A stretch of DNA of 7,928 nt from Methanomassiliicoccaceae archaeon UBA537 (GTDB lineage Archaea; Thermoplasmatota; Thermoplasmata; Methanomassiliicoccales; Methanomethylophilaceae), in NCBI GenBank assembly GCA_002504495.1, contig DATC01000008.1, forward strand, positions 1 to 7,928, written 5' to 3'. Position numbers and translations under genes: made by a program. A model generated the notes under the pieces. The model saw only the letters and a list, made by a program, of their open reading frames with translations, did no database searches and had not been told where the DNA came from. Positions 1 to 5,831 of the stretch are shown here, in pieces; position 1 is the stretch's first letter, and each line of letters begins with the position of its first letter.

Positions 1-149
1 CGGGTGAAGAGGTAGACCTCCATCTCCTCCTTCCGCATGGCGTCGATGAGGGCGGTCTTGTCCACGTAGTATCCGTTCCTGTCGCGCAGCTTCTTGAAAT
101 CGCTGTTGCCGATCATAGCGGAATGCCTTGTATTCCCATAGGATATCAT
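1..149 (-). CDS. AAA-ATPase-like / PD-(D/E)XK family protein, N-terminal fragment (runs off the left edge)
   Basis: The visible 49 codons begin MISYGNTRHSAMIGNSDF and continue through GYYVDKTALIDAM to a segment ending VYLFTR. The order 'IGxSDFKKLR..GYYVDKT..LI', then a hydrophobic strand and 'LFTR', is the recognisable N-terminus of the predicted AAA-ATPase family (PF09820). In that family the next residues form the Walker A loop (PRRFGKT-like), and a PD-(D/E)XK nuclease-like domain sits at the C-terminus. Both would lie outside the window. Full-length members are usually about 500-600 residues, so under a tenth is seen. The start is the ATG at 149, chosen because GGAGGG lies 6 bases upstream (156-161 on the opposite strand); a second in-frame ATG at 116 is closer to the conserved region. 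The cellular role of this family is not well established; such genes are often multicopy in gut anaerobes and their archaea. Family assignment is fairly firm; function is open. Confidence 0.75.
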   Translation of the reverse strand, partial: MISYGNTRHSAMIGNSDFKKLRDRNGYYVDKTALIDAMRKEEMEVYLFT

Positions 150-185
150 CTTTCGCCCTCCGCGTTTGCTGATATGCTTCCCAAA

Positions 186-194
186 ACTATATCA
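186..194 (-). promoter_or_regulatory. Possible TATA-like element for the left-edge AAA-ATPase gene
   Basis: Read on the minus strand, GATATAGTT is an A/T-rich, TATA-like stretch about 40 bases upstream of the ATG at 149. With the usual archaeal spacing of about 26 bases to the start of transcription, the leader would be about 15 bases and would contain the GGAGGG ribosome-binding site. The same A/T block could also serve the plus strand. This rests on position and composition only. Confidence 0.25.
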
Positions 195-247
195 TCTATG
201 TCATTTGACAGCATGTTCCCACTTCAGGAAAGCAGCATTCGATTACG

Positions 248-683
248 ATGATCCGTACGACAGGCGATCCGATGGAGGAGCTGCTCATTTCTTTGCTAAA
301 AGTGTGCCGGCGGCTCTTCGGACAATGCTATCTTCGAAGCGGAAAGGGTGCGGGAAATCCGGATGATGTGGAATCTGATATCGTGTGCTTCGGTGACGAT
401 ATCGAGGACCAGATGAGCGACGAATGGTATCAAAGGTCCATGGTGAAGTCCATCGAACATAGGCGAGAGGGTCAAGAGATTCCCCGATGATGACACCTCC
501 CGCTTCAAGGAGATTGACCGGTATGAGAAGTGCAGGATGTACGATTTCATGGCGCACCAGTACGAGGAGGTCGATCTGGAGTTCCAATGGTCCACAATGA
601 AGGACGACCTCCCGTTCCTGAAGCAGTACTGTCAGAGGATAGTGGCGGTCCTCGAATCGGAATCCGATCGGGATGGCGAATGA
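248..683 (+). pseudogene. Unrecognised gene, apparently frameshifted near 459-470
   Basis: Two partial reading frames together look like one broken gene. The first runs from ATG 248 (or the more protein-like MEELLISLLKV start at 272) to a TGA at 488-490 and carries the acidic segment DDIEDQMSDEWYQRSMVKS. The second, in the next frame, runs from the TGA at 444-446 to a TGA at 681-683 and reads VKRFPDDDTSRFKEIDRYEK, then a segment ending PFLKQYCQRIVAVLES. This second frame is strongly coding-like but has no start codon before residue MYDF (537). A single extra base around 461 would join the frames as ..KSIEH-GERVKRF.. and give a mostly helical, charged protein of about 137-145 residues. No good ribosome-binding site precedes 248 or 272, in contrast with the intact genes nearby. 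I do not recognise the family. Alternatives are two small unrelated ORFs, a sequencing error, or further frameshifts upstream, since other frames in 213-366 also look weakly coding. Confidence 0.45.
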
Positions 684-716
684 TCGCAGAAGACGATCAA
701 GGCATCATCTCGAACC

Positions 717-736
717 CGATCGCGGATACGCGATCG
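717..736. terminator. Perfect 8-bp hairpin between converging genes
   Basis: CGATCGCG, a GATA loop, then CGCGATCG form a perfect 8-bp stem. It lies 33 bases after the stop of the broken plus-strand gene and beyond the 3' end of the minus-strand LRR operon. The position suggests a two-way transcription end or RNA 3'-end stabiliser. No long T-run follows on either strand, and archaeal termination usually depends on T-runs rather than hairpins, so the role is uncertain although the palindrome is certain. Confidence 0.35.
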
Positions 737-764
737 TTCGGAACCTCTTCGCAAATCGAATGGA

Positions 765-791
765 GCGGGGATCGATACGCCGATCCCCCGC
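765..791 (-). terminator. GC-rich hairpin downstream of the LRR operon
   Basis: GCGGGGATCG (765-774) pairs with CGATCCCCCGC (781-791), giving a 10-bp stem with one bulged C and the six-base loop ATACGC. It begins 13 bases after the stop codon of the second LRR gene in the direction of transcription and is followed on the minus strand by a moderately T-rich stretch (CCATTCGATTTG). A smaller inverted repeat, GGGTC-ATCC-GACCC (801-814), overlaps the LRR stop codon. This is the best candidate for the 3' end of the operon transcript. Confidence 0.4.
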
Positions 792-803
792 CCCACCGAA
801 GGG

Positions 804-1856
804 TCATCCGACCCTGATCATCTCTCTGTCCTTCATCACGTAGGTGTAGCCGGGGATCTCCTCGTATCTGAGGTACTCCTCGGCATCCTCCGTCTCGAGG
901 AACCCTATGTCTCCGAAGGCGCCGCTGCCGATGGATTCCACATTCGACCCTATGGTGATGCTCTCCAGGCCGTAGCACTTCTTGAACGCGTATGCGCCGA
1001 TGGACTCCACGGTGTCCGGGATCGTATAGGGTCCGCTCCTCGCGGTGGGGTACGCGACCAGCACCTTCAGGTCCTTGGTGAACACCACTCCGTCCACCGA
1101 TGCGTAGACGGGATTCTCCGGATCGACGTCTATCATCTCCAGCCTCGAGTCTGCGAACGCGCCGTCCGATATGCGGGTCACGGTCTTCGGCACGGTGACG
1201 GTGGAGACCCCGGATCCGGTGAACGCGTGGTCGTGTATCGATGCGACCTCCGGGATGTCCAGGTGGCCTCCGATGGATGCGGTCACGAACAGGAGCGAAT
1301 CGTCCTCGTATACCAGTCCGTCCTGGGAGAAGTAGCGTCCGGGGGTTCCGAACGACACCTCGTCCAGGGAGGTGCACAGCTCGAACGCGCTTCCGGAGAT
1401 CCTCGCGGGGTTGCCCTCGAACGTCACCCTCTTCAGGGTCTCGCACCCGGAGAACGCCATCGACCCCACCGTCTTCACGGATGCGGGGATCACGGCCTCC
1501 TCTATGGAGGAGTCCATGAAGGCCGCGGCATCGATGGACGTCACCGTGTCGGGTATAACGAGCCTCCCTATATCGGCGTCATGGGACAGCGCCCATACCG
1601 ATACGGATGTGACGATGCACACGGCTCCGTCCATCTCCACGGTCGACGGTATCCGGAGCTCGTCGATCCTTCCTTCGTGATCGAACCAGGTGAGTTCCGC
1701 CGTTCCCTCTCCGGTCCGCTCGAATTCGAACCCGTCGATCGGGACGGTCCTCTTCTCCGTTCCTGCGGATTCGGGATCCCACAGCATCGCGGCGGTCGCG
1801 ATCAGGAGCACCGCGACGATCGCGGATGCCAGGATGATCCTGTCGTCTCCCTTCAT
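804..1856 (-). CDS. BspA-like leucine-rich-repeat surface protein, membrane-anchored (second gene of the pair)
   Basis: A 350-residue protein with an N-terminal hydrophobic segment (about residues 7-26, start MKGDDRIILASAIVAVLL) that should act as a signal anchor, leaving the rest outside the cell. The body consists of LRR_5/BspA-type repeats of the form 'IPxxVxxIGxxAFxxCxxLxxVxI', with AF cores at residues 112, 134, 157, 211, 233, 290 and 313 plus a degenerate unit near 88. The usual 22-23 residue period is broken twice by 54-57 residue gaps, each holding a strand-like insert: YFSQDGLVYEDDSLLFVTAS (175-194) and YASVDGVVFTKDLKVLVAYP (251-270). The protein ends in a short cap containing EIPGYTYV. 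The ATG lies one base after the upstream LRR gene's stop (TGAGATG), with GGGAGG about 8 bases before it, so the two are probably translationally coupled. BspA-type proteins of host-associated microbes bind host surfaces or matrix; that role is inferred here. There is no visible enzymatic motif. Confidence 0.85.
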   Translation of the reverse strand: MKGDDRIILASAIVAVLLIATAAMLWDPESAGTEKRTVPIDGFEFERTGEGTAELTWFDHEGRIDELRIPSTVEMDGAVCIVTSVSVWALSHDADIGRLVIPDTVTSIDAAAFMDSSIEEAVIPASVKTVGSMAFSGCETLKRVTFEGNPARISGSAFELCTSLDEVSFGTPGRYFSQDGLVYEDDSLLFVTASIGGHLDIPEVASIHDHAFTGSGVSTVTVPKTVTRISDGAFADSRLEMIDVDPENPVYASVDGVVFTKDLKVLVAYPTARSGPYTIPDTVESIGAYAFKKCYGLESITIGSNVESIGSGAFGDIGFLETEDAEEYLRYEEIPGYTYVMKDREMIRVG

Positions 1857-1857
1857 C

Positions 1858-2991
1858 TCATTCGCCTCCCTGCGCTCTCACGAACCTTCCGTCTCCTCCT
1901 TCGTACGTGAAGCCGGGAAGGTCCTTCATCTCCAGCGGGGTCGTCGAGGATGCATCCGGATAGAACGACATCCTCTGGAAGGCTCCGTCCTGCACGTCCA
2001 TCTCTCCCGCGCCGATGGATATCGTCGTCAGGGAGTCGCATCCGTAGAACGCGCGCTTCTCTATCGTCTTCACCGTTCCGGGGATGGAGACCGATACGAG
2101 CTTCGTGCATCCGTAGAATGATTCCGCGGCGATCGTCTCCGTTCCTTCGGGAACGGTCAGCGATCCGCTTCTTCCCGGAGGGCAGAGGATCAGCGTGCAG
2201 AGGTCCTTGTCGAACAGGATTCCGTCCGAGGATGCGAAAAGCGGGTTGGCGGGATCGGCTTCTATGGACGCGATGGTTTCGGAATCGAACGCCGCATGCT
2301 CCACGGACACGATGCTCGCGGGAATCGTCAGGTTCACGGCATCCGAGCCGGAGAACGCGTACTCCGCGATGACGTGCACTTCGGGAATCCCGGGCTCCTC
2401 TCCGAGTCCGGGCGGTGCGAACAGCAGCGTCCTGGTCTTCGTCTCCATCAGCATACCCTCGTTCATGATGTATTGGATGTTCCTTCCTTCTATCTCGATC
2501 TCCTTCAGGGAGGTGCAGTAGGCGAACGCGCCCTTGCCGATGCTGTATGTGCTGTCCCCTATGACGACGGACTTCAGATCGTGGCATCCGATGAACGCCT
2601 TCTCTCCGACGGAGAAGACGCTGTCCGGAATGGTGAACGATTCCAGTTTCGAGAACGCGAAGGCACCGTCCTCGATGACGGACACCGAATCGGGCAGGGA
2701 TATCGTCCGGAAGCCGCCGAACGCGAACGCGTTGGCGCCTATGCGGACCACGACGTAGCTCTTCCCGTCGTGCTCCACGGACGACGGGACTGTCAGCTCC
2801 TCTCCGGTCGCCTTGCAGTAGAACACCGTCGCCGTTCCGTTGGGCGACAGGGCGTATACCAGGCCGTCGACGGAGATGCGCTCCTCCTTCTCCTCGATGT
2901 CGGATCCGCAGTGCTGGACGCACACCGACGTCAGCAGCACCAGGACCGCGGCGGTCATGACGGCTATCGATAGTATCCTCTTCTTCTCCAT
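1858..2991 (-). CDS. BspA-like leucine-rich-repeat surface protein, membrane-anchored (first gene of the pair)
   Basis: A 377-residue protein starting MEKKRILSIAVMTAAVLVLL, a basic tip followed by a hydrophobic helix (about residues 6-24) that fits a signal anchor or uncleaved signal peptide. Residues 42-80 form a non-repeat N-cap (DGLVYALSPNGTATVFYC). LRR_5 repeats follow, with AF-type cores at 88, 110, 132, 155, 212, 234, 291 (SF), 314 and 337. Gaps of 57 residues after 155 and after 234 each carry a 'DGxLFxKDxxTLxxxPPG' insert (about 177-196 and 254-273). The C-terminus has DLPGFTYEGGDGRFVRAQ, matching the end of its neighbour. The order of three to four repeats, insert, two repeats, insert, two to three repeats is the same in both proteins, so they are paralogues from a tandem duplication. 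The start ATG at 2991 has GGAGG 7 bases upstream. Likely extracellular adhesion or binding; the ligand cannot be read from sequence. Such repeats are frequent in gut bacteria, so an origin by gene transfer is plausible. Confidence 0.85.
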   Translation of the reverse strand: MEKKRILSIAVMTAAVLVLLTSVCVQHCGSDIEEKEERISVDGLVYALSPNGTATVFYCKATGEELTVPSSVEHDGKSYVVVRIGANAFAFGGFRTISLPDSVSVIEDGAFAFSKLESFTIPDSVFSVGEKAFIGCHDLKSVVIGDSTYSIGKGAFAYCTSLKEIEIEGRNIQYIMNEGMLMETKTRTLLFAPPGLGEEPGIPEVHVIAEYAFSGSDAVNLTIPASIVSVEHAAFDSETIASIEADPANPLFASSDGILFDKDLCTLILCPPGRSGSLTVPEGTETIAAESFYGCTKLVSVSIPGTVKTIEKRAFYGCDSLTTISIGAGEMDVQDGAFQRMSFYPDASSTTPLEMKDLPGFTYEGGDGRFVRAQGGE

Positions 2992-3032
2992 GAGATGGCC
3001 TCCATGGCTGTATGTACATCTGCGACCATCTC

Positions 3033-3039
3033 TATATTA
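3033..3039 (-). promoter_or_regulatory. TATA-like box of the LRR operon
   Basis: On the minus strand TAATATA sits about 45 bases upstream of the ATG at 2991. With standard archaeal spacing transcription would start near 3010, giving a leader of about 19 bases that contains the GGAGG site. This suggests that the LRR pair has its own promoter rather than depending on read-through from pps, which ends 202 bases upstream. Two small palindromes, ATGTACAT (3012-3019) and CCATGG (3002-3007), lie at and just after the predicted transcription start. Confidence 0.4.
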
Positions 3040-3149
3040 CCGTATCGAGCCAGGGATGATGCATCCAATGCCCTTACGGTCCCAGTATCCTGATCGGTAT
3101 CGACGAAGAATGTCCGTCGTCGCGATCGGAAGGCGTCTGAAGAAGGACG

Positions 3150-3179
3150 GCCGCCGGGGTCCGACAGGATCCCGACGGC
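3150..3179 (-). terminator. Possible hairpin terminator after pps
   Basis: Starting 15 bases after the pps stop codon (TAA, 3194-3196), GCCG-x-CGGG pairs with CCCG-x-CGGC across a 12-base loop, an imperfect stem of 4+4 bp with one mismatch. The minus strand downstream reads GTCCTTCTTC, which is pyrimidine-rich but not a true T-run. It is the only structure I see at the pps 3' end. The rest of 2992-3193 holds the LRR promoter and no gene that I can support. Confidence 0.3.
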
Positions 3180-3193
3180 TTGCGGAAATCGGT

Positions 3194-5515
3194 TTACAGC
3201 TTCTGCCTGAGCTCTCTCAGGTCCCTGAGGAGGACCCTCTGCTCAGCGGAGGCGATGATCCTCTTGGTCTTGTTGAAGGTGTCCGGGTTGAGCGATATGG
3301 CGTCGATGCCCTGCTCCACCAGGAACTCGGTGAACTCGGGGTAGACCGAAGGGGCCTGCCCGCAGATGCTCACGTGCCTTCCGTTCTCGTGGGCGACCTT
3401 GATGAGGTGGGAGATCGCCCTCTTGACGGCGTCCTGCCTCTCGTCGAAGTATCCCATGTGGCCGAGTATGTCGGAGTCCCTGTCGCATCCCATGACGAGC
3501 TGCGTCAGGTCGTTGGACCCGATGGAGAACCAGTCGCAGTACTTGCAGAACTCGTCCGCCATGAAGATGTTGGCCGGGATCTCGGCCATGAAGTACAGCT
3601 TGAAGTCCCTGCCCCTTCTGAGCCCGACGGACTCCATCATGGCGGTGATCTCCTTGACCTCCTCCACGGTCCTGACGAAGGGCAGCATGACGTTGAGGTT
3701 CCTGAAGCCCATCTCGTCCCTGACCTTCTTGATGGCCAGGAGCTCGCACATGAACGCCTCCCTGTAGGAGTCGGAGACGTACCTGGAGCATCCCCTCCAT
3801 CCGATCATGGGGTTGTCCTCGTTGGGCTCGTAGTCCGCTCCGCCCTTCATGTCGCGGTACTCGTTGGTCTTGAAGTCCGAGGTCCTGAGGGTCACGGGCC
3901 TGGGGTAGAACGCCCTGCACACCTTGGATATCCCGTCGGCCAGCTTCTCGATCAGCTCGTCCTTCCTGCCGTCCTCGATGACCGCGCAGGGGTGCTCGCC
4001 GATGTAGTTGGTGAACAGGAACTCGCTCCTCATCAGGCCGACGCCGTCGCACTGGAGCCTGGAGACCTCCTCGGCCTTGGCGGGCATGGACATGTTGACC
4101 ATGACCTTGGTGCCGGTGATCGGGACGGACTCCACGATCCTCGTCGCGACCGCTCCGGAATCCTCCTCCTCGGAGGGTTCGGCCTTCTTCAGGATGCCCT
4201 TGTACACGGTTCCCGTGGTTCCGTCGACGGTGACGTCCATGCCGTTCTTCAGTATCTCGGTGGCGTTGCCGGTTCCGACGACGCACGGGGTGCCGAGCTC
4301 CCTGGAGATGATCGCGGCGTGGCAGGTCATCCCTCCCTCGTCGGTCACTATTCCAGCGGCCCTGCTCATGGCGGGGACCATGTCGGGCATGGTCATCTTG
4401 GTCACCAGGATGTCGCCCTCCCTCACGGTGTCGAGGCTCATGGTGACGTCGTAGATGACGACCTTCCCTGTGGCGAGTCCGGGGCTGGCTCCGAGTCCGG
4501 AGGCGAGGATGTCTTCGCTGCTGGCGGCGGCTCCGACGGATTCGTTGGTGGCGGAGTTGCCGGTGGCGGTGATGGGCCTCGCCTGGACGATGTAGACCTT
4601 GCCGTCCTCGATGCACCACTCCATGTCCATGGGCTTCTCGTAGTGGATCTCGATCTGCCTTCCGATCTCGGCGATCTCCTGGACCCTGGTGTCGGGGATC
4701 TTCTGGGACTTGGCCATGTCCATGGGCATGTCCTGCTTGGCGACGCCTCCCTCCGGACCGCGGACGTACTTCCAGGTCTGGGTGGAGATCCTCCTCTTGA
4801 TGATCTCCATCTTCTGCTTGTCCACGACGTACGTGTCGGGGGTGACCTCTCCTCCGACGATCGCCTCTCCGAGCCCGTAGCCCGCCTCGATGACGATCTG
4901 CTTGGCCCCGCTGTTGGGGTCGACGGTGAACATGATGCCGGAGAACTCGGAGTTGACCATCCTCTGGACGACCACGGCCAGCTTGACGTCGCTGTGGGAG
5001 TAGCCCTGCTTCTCCCTGTAGGCGATGGCCCTGGCGGTGAACAGGGACGACCAGCATTTCCTGATCTTGTCGTAGAGGTCCTCCTCGTCCTTCACGTTGA
5101 GGTAGGTCTCCTGCTGCCCGGCGAAGCTGGCGTCGGGAAGGTCCTCCGCGGTGGCGCTGGACCTGACCGCGACGAATCCCACGGTGCCCTTGGGCACGAG
5201 GAGCCTGTACCTGGAGGCGATCTCCTTCTTCAGGTCCTTGGGGATGGGGCAGGTCTCGAAGATCTCCCTTATCCTGGCGGAGGCCGCGGCGAGGCTGTCG
5301 TCCGAGCTCCTGTCGATACCGTCGAGCTCCTCCATGACCTTGGGCATGAGGTCTCCGCTCTCGACGAAGTAGTCGTAGGACTGTGTGGTGAGGACGAACG
5401 CCTCCGGCACCGGGAACCCGGCGTTGGTGAGCTCTCCCAGGTTGGCCCCTTTTCCGCCCACTATGGGTACGTCGTCGACATGCAGCTCGTTCGCATCCAC
5501 GATCTTTCTGTCCAT
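3194..5515 (-). CDS. ppsA: Phosphoenolpyruvate synthase (pyruvate, water dikinase)
   Basis: A 773-residue cytoplasmic enzyme of normal family length. It converts pyruvate + ATP + water to PEP + AMP + phosphate, the entry step of gluconeogenesis from pyruvate. Three domains are visible. The N-terminal ATP-grasp-like pyruvate-binding domain (about 10-320) has GGKGANLGEL (20-29), VAVRSSATAEDLPDASFAGQ (115-134) and an end at VYIVQARPIT. The swivelling phosphohistidine domain (about 340-440) has GGMTCHAAIISRELGTPCVVG at 394-414, with catalytic His399. The C-terminal PEP-binding barrel (about 465-760) has GVGLMRSEFLF (491-501), GWRGCSRY (572-579), MAEIPAN (643-649), GSNDLTQ (666-672) and the ICGQAPS loop with catalytic Cys718. 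All expected catalytic motifs are intact. An acidic linker (EPSEEEDSG, 446-454) joins the last two domains. The start ATG at 5515 has AGGAG 7 bases upstream and gives the conserved N-terminus. It is divergent from the por operon, which supplies its substrate. A leader containing two abutting palindromes (5550-5583) suggests transcriptional or RNA-level control. Confidence 0.97.
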   Translation of the reverse strand: MDRKIVDANELHVDDVPIVGGKGANLGELTNAGFPVPEAFVLTTQSYDYFVESGDLMPKVMEELDGIDRSSDDSLAAASARIREIFETCPIPKDLKKEIASRYRLLVPKGTVGFVAVRSSATAEDLPDASFAGQQETYLNVKDEEDLYDKIRKCWSSLFTARAIAYREKQGYSHSDVKLAVVVQRMVNSEFSGIMFTVDPNSGAKQIVIEAGYGLGEAIVGGEVTPDTYVVDKQKMEIIKRRISTQTWKYVRGPEGGVAKQDMPMDMAKSQKIPDTRVQEIAEIGRQIEIHYEKPMDMEWCIEDGKVYIVQARPITATGNSATNESVGAAASSEDILASGLGASPGLATGKVVIYDVTMSLDTVREGDILVTKMTMPDMVPAMSRAAGIVTDEGGMTCHAAIISRELGTPCVVGTGNATEILKNGMDVTVDGTTGTVYKGILKKAEPSEEEDSGAVATRIVESVPITGTKVMVNMSMPAKAEEVSRLQCDGVGLMRSEFLFTNYIGEHPCAVIEDGRKDELIEKLADGISKVCRAFYPRPVTLRTSDFKTNEYRDMKGGADYEPNEDNPMIGWRGCSRYVSDSYREAFMCELLAIKKVRDEMGFRNLNVMLPFVRTVEEVKEITAMMESVGLRRGRDFKLYFMAEIPANIFMADEFCKYCDWFSIGSNDLTQLVMGCDRDSDILGHMGYFDERQDAVKRAISHLIKVAHENGRHVSICGQAPSVYPEFTEFLVEQGIDAISLNPDTFNKTKRIIASAEQRVLLRDLRELRQKL

Positions 5516-5549
5516 TGGAATTCTCCTGTGTGACGTTCAAGCGGTTTCC

Positions 5550-5583
5550 GGGGCGCTGGGCGCCCCCTACGGAGGCTCCGTAG
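5550..5583 (-). repeat. Two abutting perfect palindromes in the ppsA leader
   Basis: GGGGCGC-TGG-GCGCCCC (5550-5566) is a perfect 7-bp inverted repeat with a 3-base spacer. With no intervening base it is followed by CTACGGAG-G-CTCCGTAG (5567-5583), a perfect 8-bp inverted repeat around one base. On the ppsA transcript both would lie 34-68 bases upstream of the start codon, outside the ribosome-binding site. They could be an RNA structure in the leader or protein-binding sites on DNA. The near-zero spacer of the second favours a DNA operator, since a one-base loop cannot form in RNA without opening inner pairs. Confidence 0.6.
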
Positions 5584-5672
5584 CGTTATGCCTTCAAAAT
5601 GGTTTCCACAATTCGTGTTCGATATTGCACATGGAACATTGAGCCTCCTGAAGGCGCAGAAGGGACGCGCTT

Positions 5673-5695
5673 CGGAAGACGGCCCGCGTCTTCCG
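5673..5695. repeat. Perfect 9-bp inverted repeat
   Basis: CGGAAGACG (5673-5681), a GCCCG loop and CGTCTTCCG (5687-5695) form a perfect 9-bp stem in the middle of the divergent region. On a long ppsA leader it would be a stable hairpin about 160-180 bases before the start codon. It could equally be an attenuator, an RNA end for a short transcript, or a DNA-binding site. No T-run follows on the minus strand. Confidence 0.5.
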
Positions 5696-5805
5696 CAGGA
5701 TAGAAGCCTATTTTGATGCCATACGTAGCAATTATACGATATTCGTAGAAAAAACGGGCTATTGCTTCTTCTACCGTTGCCCTCATCGATGTTTACAGCC
5801 AAAGG

Positions 5806-5816
5806 TTTTTAATAAA
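5806..5816 (+). promoter_or_regulatory. TATA-like box of the por operon
   Basis: TTTTTAATAAA follows the purine-rich CCAAAGG (5798-5805 area), which is in the place of a BRE element. Transcription would start about 26 bases downstream of the box centre, near 5836-5840. That is at or within a few bases of the possible porC start codons (GTG 5836, ATG 5845, ATG 5851), so the mRNA is probably leaderless or nearly so. Read on the other strand, TTTATTAAAAA is also TATA-like, so the box could fire in both directions. Confidence 0.5.
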
Positions 5817-5817
5817 C

Positions 5818-5831
5818 GCTCCATACGGAGC
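5818..5831 (+). promoter_or_regulatory. Operator-like inverted repeat between the por TATA box and start
   Basis: GCTCC-ATAC-GGAGC is a perfect 5-bp inverted repeat lying between the TATA-like box and the predicted transcription start, the usual place for a repressor site in archaea. It shares TACGGAG with the palindrome in the ppsA leader (5568-5574). If por transcription starts near 5836 the element is not in the mRNA, which argues for a DNA site. Its GGAG could instead act as a ribosome-binding site for GTG 5836 if transcription began further upstream. Confidence 0.4.

Noticed and set aside
285..595. Minus-strand frames of about 100 codons opposite the broken gene
   Set aside because: Neither looks like a real protein, neither has a ribosome-binding site, and the opposite-strand frames show better coding character.
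804..2991. Repeated GAACGCG-type words about 66-69 bases apart, resembling a DNA repeat array or CRISPR
   Set aside because: They encode the conserved 'AF' core of each leucine-rich repeat. The intervening sequence is coding and repeat-derived, not unique spacers.
1853..3019. A 388-codon frame overlapping the first LRR gene in another frame on the same strand
   Set aside because: Its translation is arginine-rich with no repeats, whereas the 1858-2991 frame gives a clear signal anchor and LRR units.
2840..5533. An 897-codon open frame on the plus strand opposite pps
   Set aside because: It is the antisense of the intact ppsA gene. Its translation is rich in H, G, D, V and L with no recognisable domain, as expected from strong G/C third-position bias on the other strand.
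5461..5802. A 113-codon minus-strand frame running from the intergenic region into the start of pps
   Set aside because: It overlaps the certain pps start in another frame, and the codon pattern is not that of the neighbouring genes.
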